This document shows, one piece after another, positions 17,167-25,433 of a stretch of DNA of 64,000 nt. This DNA is from Aliivibrio finisterrensis_A (GTDB taxonomy: Bacteria; Pseudomonadota; Gammaproteobacteria; Enterobacterales; Vibrionaceae), in the NCBI RefSeq assembly GCF_004167675.1, contig NZ_SEZQ01000009.1, one strand, 5' to 3'. The notes beneath the pieces are model-generated. The model searched no databases, had not been told where the DNA came from, and was given only the letters and a program-made list of their open reading frames with translations. The translations under genes were made by a program, and so were the position numbers. How positions within the stretch are numbered: position 1 is the stretch's first letter; the number at the start of each line of letters is the position of its first letter.

Positions 17167-18501
17167 ATGGAATCGAATACAAAAAAAATTGGCTTAATTG
17201 CCTGTACGGGTGTTGTTGCCGGCAACATGATGGGGAGTGGTATTGCACTATTACCTTCTTCATTAGCGGCAGTTGGCTCAGTATCCATCTTTAGTTGGAT
17301 TATCTGTTTAGTGGGTGCATTAAGTTTGGCGTTTGTTTTTGCCCGCTTAGCAACGAAAAACCCTCAAGAAGGTGGGCCAATTGCTTATGCAGGTGAAGTC
17401 TCTCCTGTATTTGGTTTCCAAACCGGTGTCCTTTACTACCACGCAAACTGGATTGGTAACTTAGCCATCGCTATTACTGGCGTTTCTTACCTATCTGTTT
17501 TCTTCCCTGCTTTGAATGATCCTATCCCTGCGGCTGCCGCGACGATTGCATCAGTATGGTTATTTACCTTAGTTAACTTACTAGGTGGTAGCTGGGTAAG
17601 TCGTCTTTGTACTTTAGGTTTAGGCCTTATCCTTATTCCTGTTGTTGGTACCGGTGTAGTCGGTTGGACTCATTTCGATCCTGCTTTATATAGTCAAAAC
17701 TGGAATGTATCTTCAGGTACTAGCAGCCACGCTGTTATTAGCGCAGTGCTTATCTGTCTATGGTCTTTTGTTGGTGTTGAATCAGCAGCGGTATCATCTG
17801 GTATGGTAAAAAATCCAAAACGCACTGTTCCTCTAGCAACAATGTTAGGTACTGCGATTGCGGGTGTGATTTATATCCTGTCAACTCAAGTGATCAGCGG
17901 CATGTTCCCAGCAGCAGAAGTGGCAGCATCAGGTGCGCCATTTGCGCTAGCAACCACTGAGATTTTCGGTAGTTGGTCAGCCCCATTTGTTGCCGCATTC
18001 ACAGCGTTAGCGTGTTTCACCTCTCTAGGTTCTTGGATGATGCTTGTAGGTGAGGCGGGTAAACGTGCCGCTCACGATGGTAACTTCCCTAAAATCTACG
18101 GTGAAACAGATAAAAACGGTGTTGCTAAAAAAGGCTTAGTCTTAGCATCACTTAAAATGACAGCACTAATGATTGCGTTAACTGTGTTCAGTTCTCAATC
18201 AGCTCACACTGCGGATTTATTTAATCAGTTAACGACTGATGCTGTATTACTAACAATGCTTCCTTACTTCTACTCAAGTATTAACTTAATTCGATTCGAA
18301 GGTATGACAACACGCAGCGGCTTTACCATGTTCTTCTCTGGTATTGCTTGTGTATTCTGCATGATTGCACTGGCTGGTGCAGAGGGTGCAACACTAACTG
18401 CAACCTTTATCGTGTCACTTGTCATCCTTATGTTCTACGCAAAAAAAATGGGTCTGAAACAATCAGAGCAACACGTAAGCACTGAAGCTGCTGCCCATTA
18501 A
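17167..18501 (+). CDS. cadB: CadB lysine:cadaverine antiporter
   Basis: Inner-membrane APC-superfamily exchanger of 444 residues, the same length as E. coli CadB, with twelve hydrophobic segments. It starts KKIGLIACTGVVAGNMMGSG, where GNMMGSGIA is the substrate-binding unwound helix 1 typical of the AdiC/CadB/PotE group. WSFVGVESAAVSSGMVKNP marks helix 6. It exports cadaverine in exchange for lysine, completing the proton-consuming cycle with the decarboxylase encoded 117 bases downstream. Expression should depend on CadC under low pH with lysine. Distinguishing it from an arginine:agmatine antiporter rests on the adjacent lysine decarboxylase. Confidence 0.93.
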   Translation: MESNTKKIGLIACTGVVAGNMMGSGIALLPSSLAAVGSVSIFSWIICLVGALSLAFVFARLATKNPQEGGPIAYAGEVSPVFGFQTGVLYYHANWIGNLAIAITGVSYLSVFFPALNDPIPAAAATIASVWLFTLVNLLGGSWVSRLCTLGLGLILIPVVGTGVVGWTHFDPALYSQNWNVSSGTSSHAVISAVLICLWSFVGVESAAVSSGMVKNPKRTVPLATMLGTAIAGVIYILSTQVISGMFPAAEVAASGAPFALATTEIFGSWSAPFVAAFTALACFTSLGSWMMLVGEAGKRAAHDGNFPKIYGETDKNGVAKKGLVLASLKMTALMIALTVFSSQSAHTADLFNQLTTDAVLLTMLPYFYSSINLIRFEGMTTRSGFTMFFSGIACVFCMIALAGAEGATLTATFIVSLVILMFYAKKMGLKQSEQHVSTEAAAH

Positions 18502-18618
18502 TGTCACTCGATAGCGTAAACACTTAACGCTACCAACTTAATAATTTTACCCTCAGGCGCTCCACTACCTCACCATCAAAAAGATGGGGAGCGCCTTGTT
18601 TCGTCTTGGAGATATAAA

Positions 18619-20757
18619 ATGAATATTTTTGCTATCCTAAATCACTCAGGTGTTTTCTTTAAAGAAGAGCCAGTTCGCGAATTACATGCTTCTTTAGAAA
18701 AAGCAGGCTATAAAGTGGTTTACCCAGTAGATGCACAAGATCTATATAAAATGATTGAAATGAACCCACGTATTTGTGGTGTGTTATTTGACTGGGATAA
18801 ATACTCACTAGACCTATGTACTGAAATTAATACGTTGAATGAAAAATTGCCTTTGTACGCATTCGCAAACCAACATTCAACATTAGATATTTCATTAACT
18901 GATTTACGTCTAAATCTACATTTCTTCGAATATGCCCTAGATATGGCTGACGATATCGCACTGAAAATCAATCAAGCGACAGAAGAGTACAAAGACCAAA
19001 TCATGCCTCCTTTTACTAAGGCATTATTCAAATACGTAGAAGAAGGAAAATATACCTTCTGTACTCCGGGTCACATGGGCGGCACGGCTTTCCAAAAAAG
19101 CCCTGCAGGCAGCATCTTCTATGATTTCTACGGTCCAAACGCATTTAAAGCAGACGTATCAATCTCAATGCCTGAGCTGGGTTCATTACTTGATCACTCA
19201 GGTCCTCATAAAGAAGCTGAAGAGTACATCGCTCGTACCTTTAATGCAGACAGCTCTTACATCGTAACTAACGGTACTTCTACATCAAACAAAATCGTAG
19301 GTATGTACTCAGCACCAGCAGGAAGCACAGTACTTGTTGACCGTAACTGTCATAAATCTCTGACTCATATGATGATGATGAGTGATGTAACACCTATCTA
19401 CTTCCGTCCAACGCGTAACGCTTACGGTATTTTAGGTGGCATCCCACAAAGTGAATTCACTCGTGAAGTGATTGAGCAAAAAGTAGCCGCAACACCAAAC
19501 GCAACCATGCCGGGTTATGCAGTTATTACTAACTCAACTTATGATGGTCTGTTGTACAACACTCAATACATCAAAGAAACGCTAGAAACTAAGTTCATTC
19601 ACTTTGACAGTGCTTGGGTTCCTTACACTAACTTCAACTCTATTTACGAAGGTAAATGTGGTATGAGTGGTGAAGCGATGCCAGGTAAAGTGTTCTATGA
19701 AACACAATCAACTCATAAATTATTGGCTGCGTTCTCTCAAGCATCAATGATCCACGTAAAAGGTGAGTTTGATAAAGAATCATTCAACGAAGCGTTCATG
19801 ATGCACACATCAACATCACCTCAATACGGCATTGTTGCATCAACTGAAACCGCTGCGGCAATGATGCGTGGTAATACAGGTAAGAAACTGATCCAAGACT
19901 CAATTGATCGTGCGATTCGTTTCCGTAAAGAGATCAAACGCCTACAAAGTGAAAGTGACAGCTGGTTCTTCGATGTATGGCAACCAGAAAACATTGATAC
20001 AACAGAATGTTGGAAACTGGATCCAAAAGATACATGGCACGGTTTCAAAGACATCGATGATGATCACATGTACCTTGATCCAATCAAAGTAACGCTATTA
20101 ACTCCAGGAATGAACGAAAATAGCGAAATGAGCGAGACTGGTATTCCTGCATCAATCGTTGCTAAATACTTAGATGAACACGGTATCGTAGTAGAGAAAA
20201 CAGGTCCATATAACCTATTGTTCCTATTCTCTATTGGTATTGATAAATCAAAAGCAATGCAATTACTGCGTGCATTAACTGACTTTAAACGTGGCTTTGA
20301 TCTAAACTTAACAGTGAAAAACTTCCTTCCTTCACTGTACAACGAAGATCCAAGTTTCTACGAAGGCATGCGAGTTCAAGAGCTGGCACAAGGTATTCAT
20401 GACTTAACTCGTCAATACCGTTTACCAGAGCTAATGTTCAAAGCGTTTGACGTATTACCTGAGCTTAAAGTAACCCCACACGCAGCATGGCAAGAAGAGC
20501 TACGCGGTAATGTGGAAGAAGTGAAACTGGAAGAAATGGTTAACCGTGTAAGTGCCAATATGATCCTTCCTTACCCACCAGGGGTTCCACTAGTACTTCC
20601 AGGTGAAATGGTAACGGCTGAGTCTCGTCCAGTACTTGATTTCTTAGAAATGCTATGTGCTATCGGCGCACATTACCCAGGCTTTGAAACGGATATTCAC
20701 GGTGTATATGCTCAAAAAGATGGCAGTTACACAGTGAAAGTTCTAAAAGAAGATTAA
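18619..20757 (+). CDS. cadA: CadA inducible lysine decarboxylase
   Basis: PLP-dependent fold-type I decarboxylase of 712 residues that converts lysine to cadaverine and CO2, consuming a proton. It aligns without visible gaps with E. coli CadA over the first 367 residues, from MNIFAILNHSGVFFKEEPVR to the catalytic lysine Lys367 in ETQSTHKLLAAFSQA. The N-terminal wing (receiver-like domain, residues 1-130) is followed by the PLP core (GTSTSNKIVGMYSAPAGST; HFDSAWVPY) and the C-terminal domain ending in YTVKVLKED. The family forms decamers regulated by ppGpp. The downstream pdxY gene would supply its cofactor. Confidence 0.97.
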   Translation: MNIFAILNHSGVFFKEEPVRELHASLEKAGYKVVYPVDAQDLYKMIEMNPRICGVLFDWDKYSLDLCTEINTLNEKLPLYAFANQHSTLDISLTDLRLNLHFFEYALDMADDIALKINQATEEYKDQIMPPFTKALFKYVEEGKYTFCTPGHMGGTAFQKSPAGSIFYDFYGPNAFKADVSISMPELGSLLDHSGPHKEAEEYIARTFNADSSYIVTNGTSTSNKIVGMYSAPAGSTVLVDRNCHKSLTHMMMMSDVTPIYFRPTRNAYGILGGIPQSEFTREVIEQKVAATPNATMPGYAVITNSTYDGLLYNTQYIKETLETKFIHFDSAWVPYTNFNSIYEGKCGMSGEAMPGKVFYETQSTHKLLAAFSQASMIHVKGEFDKESFNEAFMMHTSTSPQYGIVASTETAAAMMRGNTGKKLIQDSIDRAIRFRKEIKRLQSESDSWFFDVWQPENIDTTECWKLDPKDTWHGFKDIDDDHMYLDPIKVTLLTPGMNENSEMSETGIPASIVAKYLDEHGIVVEKTGPYNLLFLFSIGIDKSKAMQLLRALTDFKRGFDLNLTVKNFLPSLYNEDPSFYEGMRVQELAQGIHDLTRQYRLPELMFKAFDVLPELKVTPHAAWQEELRGNVEEVKLEEMVNRVSANMILPYPPGVPLVLPGEMVTAESRPVLDFLEMLCAIGAHYPGFETDIHGVYAQKDGSYTVKVLKED

Positions 20758-20833
20758 GCCCTAGGGTTTTGAAGGAATATCGTTTATTTTAGGGCACGGA
20801 AGCCCTTACTCTATTTAAAATTATGGTGATGTT

Positions 20834-21703
20834 ATGAAACGTATTCTTTCCATTCAGTCTCATGTGGTATTTGGTTGCGCAGGCAACAGTGCTGCGGTTT
20901 TTCCAATGCGAAGAATGGGAATGGAAGTATGGCCTATTAATACGGTACAGTTTTCAAATCACACACAATATCAACAAGGTTGGAAAGGCATCGCTATGCC
21001 TGCTGGCCACATTTCAGAATTGGTTGATGGTCTATCAGCGATTGAAGCAACTCATGTTTGTGATGCGGTGTTAAGTGGTTACTTAGGATCAGCAGCGCAA
21101 GGTCAAGAGATCATCACAGCGGTTCAGAAAATAAAAAAAGACAATCCAAACGCAATTTACTTCTGTGATCCAGTAATGGGTCATCCTGAGAAAGGCTGCA
21201 TTGTTGCACCAGAAGTGACCACTTTCTTTAAAGAGTCCGCACTTGCATCAGCAGATATTATTGCGCCTAACTTATTAGAGTTAGAAAGTTTAACCGGTAT
21301 GACGATCAACACCTTAGAGCAAGTGATTGAAGCGAATAATCAACTGCTTGAGCAGGGCGTTAAGATGGTGGTGGTAAAACACTTGAGTCGTGCGGGTATT
21401 AAAAAAGATCGCTTTGAAATGCTATTAACCACCAAAGAAGGCAGCTACCACGTTTCTCGTCCTTTATATGACTTTGATGCAAAGCGTCAGCCAGTAGGGG
21501 CAGGGGATTTAATCAGTGGTGTAATGCTTGCGAACTTAATGGCGGGTTACTCTCCAATTGATGCGTTTGAGCGAACTAATGCAGCGGTTGATTCTGTTAT
21601 GCAAGAAACCTTCAATCGTGGTGCGTATGAACTGCAACTTATCGCATCACAAGAACATTTCAATACACCAGAGATCACAGTGAAAGCAGAAAAAGTCGCT
21701 TAG
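20834..21703 (+). CDS. pdxY: pyridoxal kinase PdxY
   Basis: Ribokinase-superfamily enzyme of 289 residues that phosphorylates pyridoxal to PLP in the salvage pathway. Diagnostic segments: RILSIQSHVVFGCAGNSAAV at the N terminus, WPINTVQFSNHTQY for pyridoxal binding, DPVMGHPEKGC, and the anion-hole motif PVGAGDLISG with the catalytic aspartate. Size matches E. coli PdxY (287). It lies 76 bases after cadA in the same direction without an intervening strong terminator, so it can be part of the cad transcription unit and supply PLP for the abundant decarboxylase. A clean terminator follows. Confidence 0.94.
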   Translation: MKRILSIQSHVVFGCAGNSAAVFPMRRMGMEVWPINTVQFSNHTQYQQGWKGIAMPAGHISELVDGLSAIEATHVCDAVLSGYLGSAAQGQEIITAVQKIKKDNPNAIYFCDPVMGHPEKGCIVAPEVTTFFKESALASADIIAPNLLELESLTGMTINTLEQVIEANNQLLEQGVKMVVVKHLSRAGIKKDRFEMLLTTKEGSYHVSRPLYDFDAKRQPVGAGDLISGVMLANLMAGYSPIDAFERTNAAVDSVMQETFNRGAYELQLIASQEHFNTPEITVKAEKVA

Positions 21704-21773
21704 TTCAGTTCTAGTCACTACAGAGCTAGAATTGAACAAAAGAGATTATCTACTATAATAGATAGAAAGTGTG

Positions 21774-21806
21774 CAGCCCGTTCGTAGTTAATATGAGCGG
21801 GCTTTT
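21774..21806 (+). terminator. terminator after pdxY
   Basis: GCCCG (21776-21780) pairs with CGGGC (21798-21802) followed by six T, about 70 bases after the pdxY stop. It ends the cadBA-pdxY unit. Confidence 0.8.
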
Positions 21807-21810
21807 TTAT

Positions 21811-22033
21811 TACTTAACCAGTTAGGATGACCAGTTATTTACTGCGATTGGTATAAGTATCGGAGGCGTTTTTTTCATGACATATTTCTGAATGTAAATG
21901 AAGGGCCTATTTGCAATACCTCCTTACACACCGTAATGGCATCTCTTATTATTATTGGGTAAAGTCCGCTCGTCTTTGAATACAGTTTCACAGCAATCCA
22001 TTAACCCATCTTGTTTATACAAGGAAGCGCATC
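21811..22033 (+). other. long 5' leader region of the mgtE-type gene
   Basis: No gene is visible before the leader peptide. A possible long-distance stem joins GGAGG (21862-21866) with CCTCC (21919-21923). I looked for the conserved pieces of the M-box magnesium riboswitch and did not recognise them. The length (over 200 bases) suggests an RNA-level control region in front of the Mg2+ transporter gene. Confidence 0.4.
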
Positions 22034-22093
22034 ATGAACACCAGTAAACAGGAACCCCCAAGTTGGTGGTTTAACTCTTTTTCTACATCATGA
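22034..22093 (+). CDS. 19-residue leader peptide upstream of mgtE-type gene
   Basis: ATG 22034 to TGA 22093 encodes MNTSKQEPPSWWFNSFSTS. It has a strong ribosome binding site (AAGGAA, 8 bases upstream), far better than a chance frame would be expected to have. The Glu-Pro-Pro run followed by Trp-Trp resembles the stalling or ribosome-destabilising stretches of enterobacterial Mg2+ leader peptides such as MgtL. The stop lies 37 bases before the transporter start. A role in sensing Mg2+ through translation is an inference from position and composition. Confidence 0.55.
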   Translation: MNTSKQEPPSWWFNSFSTS

Positions 22094-22130
22094 TCTGAGG
22101 GTGATATGTCTTCAGAACTGGAGACGTATT

Positions 22131-22760
22131 ATGGAATTCGTACAACAAAAAACAGACACAGAAAATATAAATAAAAATGACTACCTTCATCATGAAGGGA
22201 GTATGAACAATCTTGAAAGCAGCATAAAAAATGCCTCAATCAGTGTGCTTTATAAAAAGCGTGTATTTTGGCTAGTGTTACTTGTGTTTGGAAATATTTT
22301 TTCAGGCGCGGGCATTGCTTACTTTGAAGAGATAATTACCTCTTATGTTGCGTTAGTTTTCTTTCTCCCTTTACTTATTGATAGTGGTGGTAATGCCGGC
22401 TCTCAATCTGCAACCTTAATGGTTCGGGCGTTAGCTACCGGTGATGTAAAACCAAATGACTGGGGTAAAATGCTTGGAAGAGAAGTCTTTGTCGCTCTAG
22501 GGCTTGGCTTGAGTATGGCCGCCGCTGTTTACCTTTTAGGTTTATATCGCGGAGGTTATGAAATAGCGATGGTCGTTGGCTTAAGTATGATAGCGATTGT
22601 ACTTATCGGTAGCTTAATTGGCACGATACTTCCTTTTGGTTTACATAAACTCAATTTAGATCCTGCTTCTGCTAGTGCCCCAATGATAACCTCTATTGCC
22701 GATATTTCGGGCGTATTAATTTATTTTGCGATAGCTTCTGCGGTATTAGAGATAGGCTAA
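22131..22760 (+). CDS. MgtE-type magnesium transporter, membrane domain only
   Basis: Membrane protein of about 209 residues carrying only the MgtE integral domain: five hydrophobic segments with the ion-path motif PLLIDSGGNAGSQSATLMVR and a C-terminal PASASAPMITSIADISGVL. Full MgtE proteins (about 450 residues) have an N domain and CBS pair as an Mg2+ gate; both are absent here, so gating must differ and expression control may matter more. I chose ATG 22131 (GGAG 8-12 bases upstream) over the in-frame GTG 22101. ATG 22203, with GAAGGGAG very close, is the other possibility and would drop 24 polar residues. A 22-codon out-of-frame ORF (ATG 22106, after GAGGGTGAT) overlaps the start and could affect initiation. 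Confidence 0.85.
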   Translation: MEFVQQKTDTENINKNDYLHHEGSMNNLESSIKNASISVLYKKRVFWLVLLVFGNIFSGAGIAYFEEIITSYVALVFFLPLLIDSGGNAGSQSATLMVRALATGDVKPNDWGKMLGREVFVALGLGLSMAAAVYLLGLYRGGYEIAMVVGLSMIAIVLIGSLIGTILPFGLHKLNLDPASASAPMITSIADISGVLIYFAIASAVLEIG

Positions 22761-22815
22761 CCACTCTATTATTTAAAAATATTCGCTCATTGATGAATGG
22801 ATTAAGACATTAAAA

Positions 22816-22848
22816 AGCTCAATATCATTTTTGATGTTGGGCTTTTTT
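22816..22848 (+). terminator. terminator after the mgtE-type gene
   Basis: AGCTCAATATCA (22816-22827) pairs with TGATGTTGGGCT (22832-22843) with two G-U pairs, followed by six T. Confidence 0.85.
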
Positions 22849-23132
22849 CCTATATAAAGCGTTATCGATTACAATTAGCTATCGGTAAATATTTTATTTT
22901 GTATCAGTTCTAAAATATGATTTTTCCTTTATACCATTCTGGATAAGTAGTTGTTCAGATTATTGCATAGGAAAAATCGATTAGAGCAAGGTATAAATTA
23001 CAGTAACTAGTGGGTCTAATTACAAAATTTATAACGCAGATATAATCGATTTTAACAAGCAAGAATGCTCAAATACTTATGTAGATTGGTATTAGAGGTT
23101 AAACATATTCACTTATTTGAGGTTCCGTTTCT
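22849..23132. other. upstream region of the sigZ-like gene
   Basis: A+T-rich, with no coding frame or RNA gene that I can support. It should contain the promoter of the ECF sigma gene. The ribosome binding site GAGG lies about 12 bases before ATG 23133. Confidence 0.4.
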
Positions 23133-23678
23133 ATGTTGTCAGAGTGGCAAAATCACAAGGCGCAATTGCGTAGTTATGTGTACAAACGAGTGGATGACGC
23201 CAGTGCGGTAGATGATATTCTTCAAGATGTGTATATAAAAGCCAGCAGCAATTTACATCAGTTAAAATCGCAAGGTAGCTTGAAGGGATGGCTATATAAA
23301 ATTGCCTATAATACGATCATGGATTTTCACCGTAACAAGCAATCTTTCGATGAGTTGCCGGAAGATTTAGTCGCCGAAGATGAAGATACGGTAGAGGAAG
23401 CTCGAAAAGAAATGGCAGAATGTATACGTCCATTAATTGATGAACTTCCTGATAAATACCGCATTCCTTTGTGTTTAGCTGAGCTAGAAGGCGTTCCTCA
23501 ACAAGAGATTGCTGATAAGTTAGGGTTATCTCTGTCAGGAGCAAAAAGTCGAATTCAACGCGGTCGTGTTAAATTCCGTGAAAACTTAATGGCTTGTTGT
23601 GATTTTGAAATCAATGACGGTGGGCTTGTAACAGGCTATTCCCCTAAAAAGACAAATTGTTCCTCACATCAAAAGTAA
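23133..23678 (+). CDS. ECF RNA polymerase sigma factor, SigZ-like
   Basis: Extracytoplasmic-function sigma factor of 181 residues. Region 2 reads DDASAVDDILQDVYIKASSN with GSLKGWLYKIAYNTIMDFHR; region 4 reads DKYRIPLCLAELEGVPQQEI and LGLSLSGAKSRIQRGRVKFR. A short C-terminal tail, CCDFEIND then GYSPKK, is characteristic of the SigZ group. No anti-sigma gene follows, which is unusual for ECF factors, though the Cys-Cys pair in the tail could itself be redox sensitive (inference). The next gene, 152 bases downstream in the same direction, starts the gshA-exporter-glutathione synthetase operon, so this factor is a candidate regulator of it. Confidence 0.85.
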   Translation: MLSEWQNHKAQLRSYVYKRVDDASAVDDILQDVYIKASSNLHQLKSQGSLKGWLYKIAYNTIMDFHRNKQSFDELPEDLVAEDEDTVEEARKEMAECIRPLIDELPDKYRIPLCLAELEGVPQQEIADKLGLSLSGAKSRIQRGRVKFRENLMACCDFEINDGGLVTGYSPKKTNCSSHQK

Positions 23679-23830
23679 CGTCACCTCCTTTTAAAAATAG
23701 ACGGTAAGTAGAGTCATTATTTTCCGTTTATCTACTTTTCTTTCTTTTTCATTTTATTTAAATTTTTTTGCGTCTTTTTCTCTATTTGTGCGTCTTCAAG
23801 TTGTTAAAAATATTTTTATGAAGAACAAAA

Positions 23831-25429
23831 ATGAAAAATACAGATGTGAAATACCTAGAATCTAATGTGCTTTCTTTTTTAAATAACGACAATGCCATAA
23901 GTACATTGCATGACATTCGACGTGGAATTGAAAGAGAGTTGATCCGCACTACGTCTGAAAGCCGTATTTCAAACTTATCTCATCCAGAAGTGTTGGGTTC
24001 TGCGTTAACGCACCCTTACATAACGACTGATTTTGCAGAAGCACAATTAGAGTTAGTTACCCCAGCAATGACAGAAAGAAAAGCGACGTTTGATTCGTTG
24101 GCTTCTTTGCATCATTTTGTTGCGACTCATTTGCCTGAAGATGAAATTATGTGGGGGGCAAGTATGCCACCGGCACTGCCAAGTGATGATGAGATTAAGA
24201 TTGCCTCGTATGGGTCATCGAACGCTGGCCTGCATAAGGTGCGTTACCGTGAAGGCTTAGCCAATCGTTATGGAAAAAGAATGCAGTTAATTTCGGGCAT
24301 TCATTATAACTTTTCATTACCTGATTCATTTTGGGCAACGTTACACGCGCACCTTGGAAGTGAATTATCATTAAACGATTTTATTTCAGAGCGTTATTTT
24401 CATCTGATCCGTAATGTTTTACGTAACGGGTGGGTTATTCCTTATTTATTTGGTGCATCGCCAGCGGTAGATAAAAGCTATTTAGCAGATAAAGAACACC
24501 CTTTAGCTACTTTTGACGCAGATACCTATTATTTGCCATGGGCGACTTCGCTACGTTTAAGCAATATGGGGTATAGCAGTAATGAGCAGTCTCTTTACCC
24601 AACGAGCTTTAATAGTAAACAAGAATACTTAACTGATTTATGTCATGCCTTAACAACACCAAGTGCACGTTATGTTCACTTAAACTCTGATCAGCAATTG
24701 AATGGGTCAGTCTTACAACTAGAAAATGAATTGTATGGTTCTATAAGACCTAAAATCGTTAATGATCAATTACGCCCTTTATATGCGATGTGCCATCACG
24801 GTATCCAATACATTGAATTACGCAGTTTGGATAATAATCCACTATTACCGTTAGGGATCAGTGAAGAACAAAGTCATTTCCTTGATGTATTTCTTACCTA
24901 CAACGCTTTAGCACCAAGCCCAGAATTAACAGATGATGAGCGAGTGTTAATTGCCCGTCGTCAAGAGTTAGTGGCGATAGAAGGGCGAAAAGAAGGACTA
25001 TTATTACCAACGCTACAAGGTGATATTGAACTTAAAGATCTTGGTTTTGAATTACTTGATGCAATGAGACCTGTTGCGACATGGCTAGATAATGCGTTTA
25101 CCACAGAAGGGCATAAAGAAGGTATTGAGCGTGAGTATGCTAAGTTGATGGACAGTAAATTAACACCATCATCAAAAATTCTGGCAATGATGAAAGAGGA
25201 AAAAATTTCATACAAACTAGCGACTCAGAGATTATCTGAAGTGCATTTTAAGCAGCATAAAAACGTAAAGATCAGTGAAGAAGAAGTGGTGAACTTAACT
25301 CGTTTAGTGATTGAATCTTTAGTTAAACAGCAACAGATGGAGGCACAACAAGACATGAGTTTTGATGAGTTTATTCAAGAAAAAAATCATTTACAGTGCG
25401 ACTGTGAGATAGAAGAGGCGGTAGCGTAA
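23831..25429 (+). CDS. gshA: glutamate-cysteine ligase (gammaproteobacterial type)
   Basis: Catalyses ATP-dependent joining of glutamate (gamma-carboxyl) to cysteine, the first step of glutathione synthesis. The protein has 532 residues, close to E. coli GshA (518). Recognisable segments: IRRGIERELIRTT near residue 30 (metal-binding Glu), LTHPYITTDFAEAQLELVTP, DEIMWGASMPPALP, YRYGLANRYGKRMQLISGIHYNFSLP-like region (here in two parts), IEYIELRSLDNNPLLPLGIS-like region, and a conserved C-terminal HFKQH. It is the first gene of a tight operon with two ABC half-exporters and a eukaryotic-type glutathione synthetase. Vibrios usually carry gshA next to luxS, so this may be a second copy; that cannot be tested inside the window. 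Confidence 0.92.
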   Translation: MKNTDVKYLESNVLSFLNNDNAISTLHDIRRGIERELIRTTSESRISNLSHPEVLGSALTHPYITTDFAEAQLELVTPAMTERKATFDSLASLHHFVATHLPEDEIMWGASMPPALPSDDEIKIASYGSSNAGLHKVRYREGLANRYGKRMQLISGIHYNFSLPDSFWATLHAHLGSELSLNDFISERYFHLIRNVLRNGWVIPYLFGASPAVDKSYLADKEHPLATFDADTYYLPWATSLRLSNMGYSSNEQSLYPTSFNSKQEYLTDLCHALTTPSARYVHLNSDQQLNGSVLQLENELYGSIRPKIVNDQLRPLYAMCHHGIQYIELRSLDNNPLLPLGISEEQSHFLDVFLTYNALAPSPELTDDERVLIARRQELVAIEGRKEGLLLPTLQGDIELKDLGFELLDAMRPVATWLDNAFTTEGHKEGIEREYAKLMDSKLTPSSKILAMMKEEKISYKLATQRLSEVHFKQHKNVKISEEEVVNLTRLVIESLVKQQQMEAQQDMSFDEFIQEKNHLQCDCEIEEAVA

Positions 25430-25433
25430 TTTA

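Noticed and set aside
21811..22033. M-box (ykoK) magnesium riboswitch before the mgtE-type gene
   Set aside because: The conserved M-box sequence blocks are not recognisable; only weak long-range pairing is visible, so I report a leader region instead.
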